This document shows positions 40,517-49,928 of a stretch of DNA of 64,000 bases, one piece after another. Source of the DNA: Arthrobacter sp. S41 (lineage in GTDB: Bacteria; Actinomycetota; Actinomycetes; Actinomycetales; Micrococcaceae); the NCBI RefSeq assembly GCF_004320535.1, contig NZ_SIHY01000001.1:1426001-1490000 (forward strand), written 5' to 3'. How positions within the stretch are numbered: position 1 is the first letter of the stretch; each line of letters begins with the position of its first letter. Both the position numbers and the translations under genes were made by a program. Under the pieces are notes generated by a model, which was not told the DNA's origin, ran no database searches, and was given only the letters and a program-made list of their open reading frames with translations.

Positions 40517-42847
40517 GTGAAGTCAGTGCGTTCCCTGCTGGATCCGTATGACCGGACTAATGATCCGGATGCGGTTCTTCATCGTCGTTCAAGGCCAGCC
40601 AAAGATGAAGTGACCAGCGACTGGCCGCAATGGCTCAGCACTGAACTGATCGAAACTTTCCAAGGCTTAGGCATTCAAAAGCCGTGGTTGCACCAAGCGC
40701 AAGCTGCCAACCTCATCCATGAGGGGCAGCACACCATCGTGTCGACCGGCACCGCCTCTGGTAAGTCGATGGCCTACCTGATGCCAAGTTTGGACGTGCT
40801 GTTCAAGGCGCGAGACAGCGGATTTAATGATGCTGATTCTGCCGCTTCTATCCTCTACATTTGCCCTACCAAAGCCTTGGCGGCTGATCAGCTCTCCGCG
40901 GTTCAAGCTTTGGATGTTCCCGGTGTCCGCGCAGCTCCCTACGACGGCGATACTGATCAGGCCACCCGCGCTTGGGTTCGCCAGCATGCCAATTTTGTTT
41001 TCACCAATCCTGATATGTTGCACCGCGGGATCATGCCCAACCATCCAGCGTGGTCACGGTTCTTCAAGCGTCTGCGCTACATCGTGATCGATGAAGCCCA
41101 TTCCTACCGCGGCGTCTTCGGAGCCCATGTAGCTAACCTGTTACGCCGTTTGCGTCGAATCTGTGAGCACTACGGAAGCACACCGGTGTTCATCGGTGCC
41201 TCGGCAACAAGCTCCGATCCAGAAGAATCTTTTGGGCGGCTCATCGGGGCACCCGCCAAGGCGGTAGTCCATGATTTTTCGTCCAGTGGCGAACTAGTCA
41301 TCGGCTTGTGGGAACCTCCGTTGACCGAGCATAAGGGTGAAAACGGTGCCCCGGTTCGCAGAACTGCCATTGCTGAGAGCGCGTCAATCCTCACCGACTT
41401 GATGGCAGATCACGTACGCACCATCGTTTTCATCAAGTCTCGACGTGGCGCCGAAACCATAGCAACACTGACACGTAAACACCTTGAACGCTTCGCACCA
41501 GAGCTCTCGGTTCGTTTGGCTGCCTATCGTTCGGGCTATCTACCGACGGAACGTCGAGAAGTTGAGCGGCAGTTACGAAGTGGAGAGCTTCTGGGAGTCA
41601 CCTCAACTTCGGCCTTGGAGCTCGGCATCGATATCGCAGGTCTTGATGCGGTCGTCGTTGCCGGATGGCCAGGTACCAGAGCATCGTTCTTCCAGCAGAT
41701 TGGTCGAGCGGGCCGCTCGGGTCAAGATGCCTTGGCTATTTTTGTTGCCGCCGAAGATCCGTTGGATACCTATCTTGCTCATCATCCGGAAGCCATCTTT
41801 GATTTGGGTGTCGAAGCTACAGTTTTTGATCCACACAATAAGTACGTACTGAGCGGACACTTGTGTGCTGCCGCCCAAGAATCCCCGTTGCGTCCCGAAG
41901 AGCTGGAACTTTTCGGCCCGAAGACTGAAGAACTTCTCGAATCTTTAGTTCAGCGAGGCTACTTGCGGCGCCGACCTGCCGGCTGGTTCTGGACCCACCC
42001 GCAGCATGCGGCCGCGATGTTCTCTATTCGCGCTGACGGTGGCGGGCCGGTGGACATTATTGATGCTGAAACTGGCGCACTTTTGGGAACCATGGATTCT
42101 CCTCAGACGCACTATCAGGCGCACCCCGGTGCCATCTATGTGCATCAAGGTGCCAGCTACCATGTGGAAGAACTCGATGAACAAAATCATGTTGTTGTCG
42201 TTAGCAGAGTAAACCCGGATTACTACACCACGGCGAGAGACCTCACTACGGTTGCCATCGATTCTGAAGAACGTAAAAGTAGCCATCGTGAGCTGAACAT
42301 TTACTTTGGTGAAGTCACCGTGACCACCCAGGTCGTTTCATTCCAAAGAAAGTCCGTGGCATCTAATGAAGTTCTTTCAGAAGAACCTCTGGAGCTTGAA
42401 GCCCGTGATCTGAATACCAAGTCAATCTGGTTCACGTTGACCGAGCAACGACTGCTGCGCGCTGGTCTAACCGTGGATCAATTTCCCGGTGCACTTCACG
42501 CCGCAGAACACGCCATGATCGGTTTGTTGCCACTGGTGGCCACCAGTGATCGCTGGGATATTGGCGGAGTTTCTACTGCCCTGCATATGGACACCGGTGA
42601 ACCGACTATCTTTGTTTATGATGCTCAGCCTGGCGGGGCAGGATTTGCCGAGCGCGGATTTGAACGGTTCACCGATTGGGTTCGAGCTACCAGAGAAGCT
42701 ATTGATGCTTGCGAATGCCAATATGGTTGCCCGAGCTGCGTCCAATCCCCCAAGTGCGGCAATCGCAATAACCCTTTGGACAAGGCCGGAGCCATCTTGC
42801 TGCTCAGCGCCGTCTTGGACGATGTCGAGCCTCGACACCACCGCTAG
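40517..42847 (+). CDS. DEAD/DEAH-box helicase with C-terminal Cys cluster (MrfA/YprA-like)
   Basis: Superfamily 2 helicase of 776 residues. Motif I is IVSTGTASGKSMAYL, motif II is VIDEAHSYRGVFG, motif III is GASATSSDP, and motif VI is QQIGRAGRSGQD. The C-terminal domain ends with four cysteines (CECQYGCPSCVQSPKCGN), as in MrfA, a repair helicase for mitomycin damage. This is the helicase of the actinobacterial helicase/secretion neighbourhood. The GTG at 40517 has AAAGG 7 nt upstream. It converges on the Tad-like operon with 27 bp between stop codons. Confidence 0.94.
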   Translation: MKSVRSLLDPYDRTNDPDAVLHRRSRPAKDEVTSDWPQWLSTELIETFQGLGIQKPWLHQAQAANLIHEGQHTIVSTGTASGKSMAYLMPSLDVLFKARDSGFNDADSAASILYICPTKALAADQLSAVQALDVPGVRAAPYDGDTDQATRAWVRQHANFVFTNPDMLHRGIMPNHPAWSRFFKRLRYIVIDEAHSYRGVFGAHVANLLRRLRRICEHYGSTPVFIGASATSSDPEESFGRLIGAPAKAVVHDFSSSGELVIGLWEPPLTEHKGENGAPVRRTAIAESASILTDLMADHVRTIVFIKSRRGAETIATLTRKHLERFAPELSVRLAAYRSGYLPTERREVERQLRSGELLGVTSTSALELGIDIAGLDAVVVAGWPGTRASFFQQIGRAGRSGQDALAIFVAAEDPLDTYLAHHPEAIFDLGVEATVFDPHNKYVLSGHLCAAAQESPLRPEELELFGPKTEELLESLVQRGYLRRRPAGWFWTHPQHAAAMFSIRADGGGPVDIIDAETGALLGTMDSPQTHYQAHPGAIYVHQGASYHVEELDEQNHVVVVSRVNPDYYTTARDLTTVAIDSEERKSSHRELNIYFGEVTVTTQVVSFQRKSVASNEVLSEEPLELEARDLNTKSIWFTLTEQRLLRAGLTVDQFPGALHAAEHAMIGLLPLVATSDRWDIGGVSTALHMDTGEPTIFVYDAQPGGAGFAERGFERFTDWVRATREAIDACECQYGCPSCVQSPKCGNRNNPLDKAGAILLLSAVLDDVEPRHHR

Positions 42848-42874
42848 TACCCGGCTCATGTCTCTCCCCTCTGC

Positions 42875-43255
42875 TTAGGGCTGATCCAGTGGTGGTGCTC
42901 CGGCGCGGGCCGTGGCTTTCGCCGCATAGATTTCGAAGCCCATAATTTGGGAAGCGATGGGGACTTTGGCAGTGACCATCACGGTTTGCCCGTCGGCTTC
43001 AACCAGGCACGATTCCAACTGGGCCTTGTTAGCGTTTGCCAGTTCTCCTGCAACGCCACAAGGATCTCCCGGGCGCAGTCCTCGCGCCGTATCGGCCCCG
43101 GCCAAGGCAGCTAGATCAGCGGCCGAGGCAGCAGTCATTGCCGCGTGGACGGCGGCTACCCAAGTCAGTAGCGCCCCAGTCAGGAGCAAGGCAATGATCA
43201 CCAATGCCGTGGTCACTACAGCGCCGCTGCCTTGCTCATCTCGAATGTTTATCAT
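42875..43255 (-). CDS. TadE-like small secreted/pilin-like protein (Rv3654c type)
   Basis: A 126-residue protein with a short charged leader ending DEQGSG, a long hydrophobic segment (VVTTALVIIALLLTGALLTWV), and a small Ala-rich exterior domain containing two Cys (DPCGVAG, ESCLVEA) that could form a disulfide. This is the form of the Tad pseudopilin family linked to the helicase in Actinobacteria. Its ATG overlaps the upstream TadE gene as ATGA. Last gene of the operon. Confidence 0.85.
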   Translation of the reverse strand: MINIRDEQGSGAVVTTALVIIALLLTGALLTWVAAVHAAMTAASAADLAALAGADTARGLRPGDPCGVAGELANANKAQLESCLVEADGQTVMVTAKVPIASQIMGFEIYAAKATARAGAPPLDQP

Positions 43256-43599
43256 TGGCTACTTCTTTCAACGGCAACACTTGCTTGGCCATGAATCTGC
43301 ATGCTGCCAACGATGGGGATTTGCACCGATTTGCTGACCGTCACCTTCGACAATCCACCGCCACTAGATATGGTGAATCTGGCCTGATTTCCAGCCAACC
43401 TGACTCCGCTGGCTCTTGCTGTTGATCCATCTTCGCCGCGGGCCAATTCCCTAGCCATGGCCCCGGCTGCCTGTTGAACTTGAATTTGTTGGATCCCAAG
43501 GACTCCTAAACACAGCAAGAGCGAGAGCATCAACACAACCGCCGGAAGCAGCACCGCAAATTCTGCGGTGCTGCTTCCTGATTCATCGCTGAGTTTCAT
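43252..43599 (-). CDS. TadE family pseudopilin
   Basis: A 115-residue protein with leader DESGSSTAEFAVLLP followed by a hydrophobic segment, the usual TadE pattern cleaved by a prepilin-type peptidase. The remaining part is a small beta-rich exterior domain. It begins 3 nt after the DUF4244 stop and overlaps the next gene by 4 nt. Confidence 0.88.
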   Translation of the reverse strand: MKLSDESGSSTAEFAVLLPAVVLMLSLLLCLGVLGIQQIQVQQAAGAMARELARGEDGSTARASGVRLAGNQARFTISSGGGLSKVTVSKSVQIPIVGSMQIHGQASVAVERSSQ

Positions 43600-43602
43600 G
43601 GC

Positions 43603-43785
43603 CTACAGCGACAGGGCTTTGCTGATCAGACCCATCAGCATTCCACGTACATCGCCGCTGGATAGAATGCTGATCAGCAAGCCGGCGAATGCCACAGCGG
43701 CCAGGGTGACCATAGCAAACTCGGCGGTTGTGGAACCCTGCTCGTCCTTCAGCTGGTCCATGATTTCGCGGAACTGTCCGTTCAT
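43603..43785 (-). CDS. DUF4244 / Flp-pilin-like small protein
   Basis: A 60-residue protein: MNGQFREIMDQLKDEQGS, then a pilin-like TTAEFAMVTLAAVAFAGLL segment and a short tail. This is probably the major pilin of the system. ATG 43785 has AAAGGTG 7 nt upstream; the longer frame to 43848 is not needed. A 141-nt gap separates it from the TadC-like gene, room for a separate promoter that would allow higher pilin expression. In this gap I see only a weak GTTGGC/GCCAAC hairpin. Confidence 0.9.
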   Translation of the reverse strand: MNGQFREIMDQLKDEQGSTTAEFAMVTLAAVAFAGLLISILSSGDVRGMLMGLISKALSL

Positions 43786-43926
43786 TGTTTTCACCTTTCT
43801 CAGTGTTAGTTGTTGGCGGCTTTGTCGCTGCCAACGGTGTATCTTCACTCTCAGCTAGTCGGTAAAGTTCTTGAGCTAGTTGCAAACGATCTGGGTATAA
43901 CTCTTATGAACATCTCGTCAGGCAAT

Positions 43927-44463
43927 CTAGAGGCTGGGAAACAGCGCGATGATCAGAGGCACAACGCCCAACGCAATGAAAGCGGGCAAGGCACAGGCAC
44001 CCAGGGGCAGAACAAGTTTCGTCGCGAACTGTGCTCCGAGACGTGCCACCTTTTGCGAGTGTTCTCGACGTTGAAGGGCGGCAGTATTACGCAGCAGATT
44101 AGCTGCCGGAGCACCGGTCGTATGGGCGAAGAGCAGTGCTTTGCGCAGTGGCGCAAGCCATTGGGGTGCGGCTTCCCATGCCTTATCCCACGCGAGATTC
44201 ATTTCCAGACACCGAGCGACGCTTCGCAAAACGGTGCACTGCTCTATATTGCTGCCAAGCAAGTCCAAGATCTCCGTAATAGGCATGCCTGCATCCAGCA
44301 GGCTGGCGCTCAAATCAAGGACTAATTCGATGGGCTGCTGGGCGTCACGACGCTTGGATGGCCCTTCTGTTGGTATCAATCGAGCAGACATTCGCGCAGT
44401 AATCCCGGTGCCGAGGCTAAGAAGTCCGGCGAGCGCTGCGGATAACAAGATGAGTGTGTTCAT
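43927..44463 (-). CDS. Type II secretion system F family protein (TadC-like)
   Basis: Inner-membrane platform protein of 178 residues with a T2SSF domain (ELVLDLSASLLDAGMPITEIL, then HTTGAPAANLL) and hydrophobic segments at both ends. ATG 44463 overlaps the preceding stop as ATGA, which is why I prefer it to the longer frame beginning at 44505. Confidence 0.88.
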   Translation of the reverse strand: MNTLILLSAALAGLLSLGTGITARMSARLIPTEGPSKRRDAQQPIELVLDLSASLLDAGMPITEILDLLGSNIEQCTVLRSVARCLEMNLAWDKAWEAAPQWLAPLRKALLFAHTTGAPAANLLRNTAALQRREHSQKVARLGAQFATKLVLPLGACALPAFIALGVVPLIIALFPSL

Positions 44464-45140
44464 GACAGTGCCTGCGCTGAGGTTGAGTGCAGGAGTCGTT
44501 GACACCAGAATCTATTCAAAACCCAGAGCCCTACGCCGACGGCTACGCTCAACTGGGCTGCCCATGAGGAAGTGATTGTTCCGATCACGTCGATGCCTAC
44601 GAGTAACCCGAAGCCGAACCCAACCAAGGGAAGCCAAGTGAGTAACTTGGTGGTGGCTTTCGGTCCGGCCATCGCTGCATCAAAGGATTGCTGAGCTACC
44701 AACGCTGATTCCAGATCCTCGGCTAGCCGTTCAAGGACTTCGGCCAAACTAGCGCCGCTGCGTTCAGAAATTTTCAGGCACCAATGCAATCGTTGAACCG
44801 CCGGATGCCCACTTCGGCTGAGCGATACGGATTCGTTGCCGGGCTGGTTGTTCAACCGATGAGTTGCCTGCAAGCCCTTCAACGCTTGGGCAATATTGCC
44901 TGTGTTTTCTTCAACTTCAAGCAGGGCCTCCAACGCTGGATAGAAACCCACGCCGCTTCGAAGCAGTGCCGAGAGTTCTCGAATAACGCGCGCGTCTTCG
45001 CTCAAGGCCAGATTCTTTTGATGGGCCCCTTGGCTGCTTTTCTTCCATCTTCTCCAGAATTGAGCGGGCTGATGATGCTCACTTTGATGTGCGGGAATCC
45101 CTAGGGCCAGCGCCATGGCGCAACAGATAAGGATCAGCAT
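44460..45140 (-). CDS. Type II secretion system F family protein (TadB-like)
   Basis: Inner-membrane platform protein of 226 residues. The cytoplasmic T2SSF domain contains IRELSALLRSGVGFYPALEALL and ISERSGASLAEVLERLAEDLE, and the C-terminal half has two membrane segments. It overlaps the CpaF gene by 7 nt and the TadC gene by 4 nt. It probably pairs with the TadC-like protein under the CpaF ATPase. Confidence 0.9.
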   Translation of the reverse strand: MLILICCAMALALGIPAHQSEHHQPAQFWRRWKKSSQGAHQKNLALSEDARVIRELSALLRSGVGFYPALEALLEVEENTGNIAQALKGLQATHRLNNQPGNESVSLSRSGHPAVQRLHWCLKISERSGASLAEVLERLAEDLESALVAQQSFDAAMAGPKATTKLLTWLPLVGFGFGLLVGIDVIGTITSSWAAQLSVAVGVGLWVLNRFWCQRLLHSTSAQALS

Positions 45141-46384
45141 GGCCGTTGCCCTACAGCCATGGACTGATTCAAGTCCGCGCAGATCTTGAACATGAGCTTA
45201 GCTCCGAACTTTTTCTCCAGCACCGCCCGAGCCTTTTCTGGCATGGGGTCGGTGCTGTGCAGATCAATCAGGGTGTGCATGAACATGCGTCCTGGCTCAT
45301 CGGTTTCTAGAGTTCCTAGTGCCACTGGTCCACGGCGTCCGTGCTCTCCTCGGCTGAGATGGATGATCAGGTCCAATGCACTGGACGCTTGAAGTGAGGT
45401 TGCCTGAACGCTCCACCCAGCCAGGGCTCCCAGTGCTGCCAAGCGGGCAGGAACCGACTCTGGATTATTTGCGTGCAGGGTGCCAGCGGCTCCTTGATGT
45501 CCGGTATTCATTGCTGCGAGGAAGTCTCTGATTTCTTCGCCGCGGCACTCCCCTACGATCAATCTGTCTGGACGCATTCGCAGTGCTTGGATGACCAGAT
45601 CTTTGAGTTCTACCAGTCCGGCCGATTCCACGTTGGCTGCCCTAGTTTGTAGGGAGACTGCGTGGGGATGATTCACCTGCAGCTCTTGAGAGTCCTCAAC
45701 TATGATTAGGCGTTGTTGTGCTCCTACCTCGGCCAGCATTGCCTGAAGCAAGGTGGTCTTTCCGCTACCTGTTCCTCCGGTGACCAAGAAGTTCATTTGT
45801 TGGGTGGCGATGACACGCAAGAGCGGATCCCAGAAGCCCAGAGAATGTTGCAGCACTTCGGTCAGCCCCAGCTGTGTGCTGTGTTTTACACGGATTGAAA
45901 TCAGCGGTCCCGCGGCAGCGATAGGTGGAAGCACTGCATGAACGCGATAGTTTTTCAGGCTCATGTCCATAAACGGACTGGCCGAATCTAGTCTCCGCCC
46001 AGCCAAGGTAGCTAAGTGAACTGCAAGCTCACGGACTTGTTCAGCTGAAGAGAAGCTAAAATCGGTGAGCTCTAAGCCTCGTGGGGAATCCGTCCATACC
46101 TGGCCTTGTCCGTCTACTAAAACGTCGGTGACATCCGGGATGCGCGCGAATGGTTCAAGAATCGACAGTCCGGCAACTTCGTGTTGCAGAATTTCTAAAG
46201 ACTGCGCTGCACCTTGTGCACCCAAGGCTGCTCCCGAATCATGAACTGCACCGGCCAACGCGATGGCATCAAGTTGTCCACCGGAGAGCAGCGCCCTTTC
46301 GCGTACTGATTCAAGGATTTTTGCATCCAACACATGGCCGGTGGCCACCATGATGCCGTCTTTGCTGTGGCGTCCTGAACTCAT
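45134..46384 (-). CDS. TadA/CpaF family secretion ATPase
   Basis: Hexameric ATPase that powers Tad pilus or secretion assembly. It has 416 residues. Walker A is VTGGTGSGKTTLLQAML, the Asp box follows (IIVEDSQEL), Walker B is in RPDRLIVGECRGEE, and the His box is TGHQGAAGTLHANNP. ATG 46384 overlaps the CpaE-like stop as ATGA, better than the longer frame to 46459. Confidence 0.93.
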   Translation of the reverse strand: MSSGRHSKDGIMVATGHVLDAKILESVRERALLSGGQLDAIALAGAVHDSGAALGAQGAAQSLEILQHEVAGLSILEPFARIPDVTDVLVDGQGQVWTDSPRGLELTDFSFSSAEQVRELAVHLATLAGRRLDSASPFMDMSLKNYRVHAVLPPIAAAGPLISIRVKHSTQLGLTEVLQHSLGFWDPLLRVIATQQMNFLVTGGTGSGKTTLLQAMLAEVGAQQRLIIVEDSQELQVNHPHAVSLQTRAANVESAGLVELKDLVIQALRMRPDRLIVGECRGEEIRDFLAAMNTGHQGAAGTLHANNPESVPARLAALGALAGWSVQATSLQASSALDLIIHLSRGEHGRRGPVALGTLETDEPGRMFMHTLIDLHSTDPMPEKARAVLEKKFGAKLMFKICADLNQSMAVGQRPC

Positions 46385-47502
46385 GAGCGTTGCTCCTGAA
46401 CTTGTGGGATCAAGCAAAAATCCGCTAGTCCTTGTCGCAAGGTGCGGGATTTGAAGCAATCAAGTAGTTCCCCGCGCCCAGTGGCTTTGATGATCCTGCT
46501 ATTGAGGGGGAACGATCCGAGTATCTGCGCGTGATCTTCTGTAGATCTGCGCAAACGCGACTCACCGCACAGCACCGTTTCCCCCGTTTTGGGAATGGTG
46601 GTGTTGTTGGCAGCAAACACGTGGCGGTCTAGAAATTGGTTGATAATCTCTTGCTGAGGATGAACCGCCCGGCCGGTATCTAGCACCACAAAGTCGAACC
46701 CTTGGCGCGCTGCGGCGAGAAGTCTGATGAGTAGTTGTTCTTCCAATACTTCGTGTTCATTAGCCTGTGACCAGGTGAGTACCGAAGTCTCGCGTAGTTT
46801 TGGCAGCGTCTCTGCAAGCTGGTGGGCAGCGAGTGCTCCGCCGGACTTCACCAATTCTTCCCACCCAACCCCTACTGGCGCTCTGGTGGTAATACATGGC
46901 CACAGGCTTTGTGAATGTGGGTCTAAATCAATCAAAACGCTACGTAATCCGCTCAGTGTTCCAGCGTGAGCCAATAACATGGCCAGCGTGGTTGTTCCCA
47001 GTCCCCCAGCTGTGGCGGAAACAGCCAAGGTGTGGCCGTGACCGGCGCGCATGGCCCACAAGCCTAGATACTCTCCGAGCCATTGACCGGCCGAGGGCAA
47101 CAGCGCAACGCGGGCTTTGGGAATGCGGCTTGCTAGCGCCCACAGATGGGATGCATCAGGTTCTAGCCCCACCAAAACATCAACCGGATAATTCTGGTGG
47201 CCGGCAACTATCGCCATATCACTACCCCAGAGCACCGGGCCCGCGATCCACAGAGATAGCGATGCAGGTTCCGTACATTGAATGATGCGCACGGCCGCAC
47301 CGACGGCGATGGCCGCACAGATCTCAATAATTTTCGGATCGTTGCTCACGATGGTGCACACCGGTTCGTTGCCCCTATTGATGTCAGGCAGCTGGCTTGG
47401 TTCAGGGGCAGGTGTTCCCACCGGGTTATCAAGCTTGGTGATCACAAAGCGATCAGTTCGTTGAGACTGGGGTCCCACTGGGGTGTCAGTTAGCCATTTC
47501 AT
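46381..47502 (-). CDS. CpaE-like / septum-site-determining (Ssd) protein with degenerate P-loop
   Basis: A 373-residue ParA/MinD-like protein that heads the Tad-like operon. An N-terminal receiver-like region (about 48-140) precedes the ATPase fold. The deviant Walker A reads ATAGGLGTTTLAML (163-176): both lysines of KGGxGKT are missing, replaced by Ala and Thr. The downstream fold is retained (VLIDLDPHSQSLWP, FDFVVLDTGRA). From memory, actinobacterial Ssd proteins (Rv3660c type) often lack these lysines, so it may bind nucleotide poorly and act as a localisation factor. No clear ribosome binding site is seen. Confidence 0.88.
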   Translation of the reverse strand: MKWLTDTPVGPQSQRTDRFVITKLDNPVGTPAPEPSQLPDINRGNEPVCTIVSNDPKIIEICAAIAVGAAVRIIQCTEPASLSLWIAGPVLWGSDMAIVAGHQNYPVDVLVGLEPDASHLWALASRIPKARVALLPSAGQWLGEYLGLWAMRAGHGHTLAVSATAGGLGTTTLAMLLAHAGTLSGLRSVLIDLDPHSQSLWPCITTRAPVGVGWEELVKSGGALAAHQLAETLPKLRETSVLTWSQANEHEVLEEQLLIRLLAAARQGFDFVVLDTGRAVHPQQEIINQFLDRHVFAANNTTIPKTGETVLCGESRLRRSTEDHAQILGSFPLNSRIIKATGRGELLDCFKSRTLRQGLADFCLIPQVQEQRS

Positions 47503-47589
47503 GCTTCGAGCGTGGCATCAGGCAAAGAAGTACGTACAAGCCCCGGAGCCAACTGGGGATATCTGATGCTGGCACGGCACAATGGAGCT

Positions 47590-49239
47590 ATGAGTGCCAT
47601 CGCCTTTATTGCTTCCGATCCTGAAGGCTACGCCCTGATTGATATCCGTGAGTCCGAAACCGGAGTCTCACTCAAGCCAACCACCGCGGTCACTCGTGAA
47701 GACTTTGTCAGCGTTATTGCAACCACTGAAGCCGAGCTTCAACCGCGCTGGGCCATGCTGCGCACCGATCCGTGGATGACACCTTTGGTGGCCGCCGGGG
47801 TGTATCTGGCCAAGGCGTACATCCTTTCCTTGGCGCAGCGCATCATGCACCGCACTCCCCTAGCTTCTGAAGTTATCCCCGATTTTGATCTTGAACGTCC
47901 GCCTTCTTCCTCCGACCGCTTTAATCAGGACGCGCTCTTTGCCGCTCCTTCCTCCGGTGAGTCTTTGGAAGATCTCATTGAGCTCTACACCCAGCAACGC
48001 CAAGCGATGCCAGCTGATCCTAGTGCCCGACGACGCCTTGAACTACTAGTTCACGCTGAGTCGGTGGGTGCGCTGATTGCCTGCGAGATGGAAGCAGCAG
48101 GGCTTTCATGGGATGAGTCCGAACACCGTGCACTATTGCGTGAACAGTTAGGCGAACGGGTCACCGACTATTCGCGCCCGCCAAAGCTCGCGGCCAAGGC
48201 TCAGGAGTTGGCTTCCGCCCTGAACACCCCGGGGCTCAATCCTGACTCCCCGCAAGAACTCTTGCGCGCATTGCACAAGGCTGGATTTGCGGTGCGTTCG
48301 GTGCGGGCTTGGGAACTTGAGCAGATCAATCACCCGTTGATGAGCCAGGTTTTGGAATACAAAAAACTGGCTCGACTCGCCAGCAGCCATGGGGACGCGT
48401 GGCTGGATCAGTGGGTGAAAAACTCTCGCTTCCATCCACATTATGTTCTTGGCACTGTGGCTTCGGGGCGCTGGGCCGCTTCAGGTGGCGGAGCTTTGCA
48501 GCTTCCCCACGCTATCCGCCAGGTCGTTCGAACCACTGCGGGCCGGACCTTTGTGGTGGCTGATGGCCGGCAACTGGAACCACGTATTTTGGCGGCGATC
48601 TCCAACGATCAACAGTTGCAAAAGGCTGGGCGGCAAGATGACCTGTACCAATGGTTGCTTGACGCCAAGTTGGTCTCCACCCGCCAAGAAGCCAAATTGG
48701 GGATGCTCTCGGTCATTTATGGTGGCGGGGGCGGTGATTCGGGCACCGTGGGTGCGGCGTTGACCCGCAGTTTTCCTACCGCCATGAAATTTGTTGAGCA
48801 GGCTGCCCAAGCCGGCGAACAGGGCCAAGGTGTGCGCAGCTTCTTGGGCCGTGGTTGCCCACCGGCCGATGATGCGTGGATGCGGGCGCAACGAGATACC
48901 GCTGATGAAGGTTCACAACGTGCAGCCGACGCAGCTGCTCGCTCCCGGGGCCGATTTACCCGAAACTTCGTAGTGCAAGCCACCGCGGCCGAATGGGCGC
49001 TGGTGTGGATGGGTCATGCCCGTCATCTGATCCACACCGCCGGCTGGGATTCAGTGTGCAAACAAGTATTTTTTGTTCACGATGAGATCGTTTTTGAATG
49101 CCCGATTGAAATGGCTGATCAGCTGCAGGAGTTGGTCCGGCACGCTGCGATGCTCGCAGGGCGTACCCTGTTTGGATCCGCTTCACCATACTTCCCCGTC
49201 AGCGTGGCCATTAATGCCAACTACGGGGAAGCCAAATAA
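47590..49239 (+). CDS. PolA-like protein (bifunctional 3'-5' exonuclease/DNA polymerase family)
   Basis: A 549-residue family A polymerase-like protein found in Actinobacteria in addition to PolA. Polymerase motif A reads VVADGRQLEPRILA, where PolA has DYSQIELR. Motif B is RQEAKLGMLSVIYGGG. Motif C is FVHDEIVFE. The catalytic Asp residues of A and C are therefore present. The N-terminal third is a reduced exonuclease-like region without an obvious complete DEDD set. I use ATG 47590; an in-frame GTG at 47512 would add 26 residues. Its role in replication or repair is not defined. Confidence 0.87.
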   Translation: MSAIAFIASDPEGYALIDIRESETGVSLKPTTAVTREDFVSVIATTEAELQPRWAMLRTDPWMTPLVAAGVYLAKAYILSLAQRIMHRTPLASEVIPDFDLERPPSSSDRFNQDALFAAPSSGESLEDLIELYTQQRQAMPADPSARRRLELLVHAESVGALIACEMEAAGLSWDESEHRALLREQLGERVTDYSRPPKLAAKAQELASALNTPGLNPDSPQELLRALHKAGFAVRSVRAWELEQINHPLMSQVLEYKKLARLASSHGDAWLDQWVKNSRFHPHYVLGTVASGRWAASGGGALQLPHAIRQVVRTTAGRTFVVADGRQLEPRILAAISNDQQLQKAGRQDDLYQWLLDAKLVSTRQEAKLGMLSVIYGGGGGDSGTVGAALTRSFPTAMKFVEQAAQAGEQGQGVRSFLGRGCPPADDAWMRAQRDTADEGSQRAADAAARSRGRFTRNFVVQATAAEWALVWMGHARHLIHTAGWDSVCKQVFFVHDEIVFECPIEMADQLQELVRHAAMLAGRTLFGSASPYFPVSVAINANYGEAK

Positions 49240-49250
49240 AGGTTGAGCCG

Positions 49251-49928
49251 CTAGTTCATTTGTAGTTCGCGCCGGGTATCCCAGTTTTTGGTCCAGCCCA
49301 GGTCTGTGAACAGTCGGTCCAAGACGATAGCGGTGAAGCCCCAGATGATCCGTTCACCAAACTGGAAGGCCGGTGAGCTGAATTTCTGTCCTCCGCGCTG
49401 AACAACGCCAGTCAGCCGATTTTTTGGATCCAGTAATTCGGCGACCGGTGCACGGAAAACACCAGCGCTCTCGCCAGGATCTACTGCGTGAACTTTGGAC
49501 TCGGCATGCCACCAACCGATCACCGGAGTGACTAAGAAGTTTGAGACCGGCAGTTCGGTCTCTGCAAGGTTTCCCAACACTTCAATGCCGCTGGTATCTA
49601 CCCCTGTCTCTTCCCACGCTTCGCGTAAAGCTGCATCAGTGGCGCCCGAATCTTCAGGATCAATGCCACCGCCTGGGAAGGCAATCTGTCCAGCATGTTT
49701 GCGTAAGGTGGTGGCCCGCTCAACAAAAAGCAGATCCAGATCCCTAGCGCTCGTGTTCTGCGCTAAAGAACCATCACCGGTGGCGCCAAAAAGAATTAGC
49801 ACCGCTGCTTTGCGGGCAGGCCCGGCGTCAAGATCAAGTTCAATCCATTCCTTGGGCAGCTTCTGGGCCGCACCAACCTTGGCTTGAATCTTGGCAATAA
49901 CCTGCTTCAGTTCACTACGTGCGCTCAT
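49251..49928 (-). CDS. CoA pyrophosphatase-like NUDIX hydrolase
   Basis: A 225-residue NUDIX enzyme. The NUDIX box is [26 protein letters not shown], here broken by a short insertion as in the NudL/CoA-ase subfamily (GQIAFPGGG precedes it). It probably hydrolyses CoA or acyl-CoA to 4'-phosphopantetheine and adenosine 3',5'-bisphosphate. Its ATG overlaps the nth stop as ATGA, so it is coupled to nth. Confidence 0.9.
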   Translation of the reverse strand: MSARSELKQVIAKIQAKVGAAQKLPKEWIELDLDAGPARKAAVLILFGATGDGSLAQNTSARDLDLLFVERATTLRKHAGQIAFPGGGIDPEDSGATDAALREAWEETGVDTSGIEVLGNLAETELPVSNFLVTPVIGWWHAESKVHAVDPGESAGVFRAPVAELLDPKNRLTGVVQRGGQKFSSPAFQFGERIIWGFTAIVLDRLFTDLGWTKNWDTRRELQMN

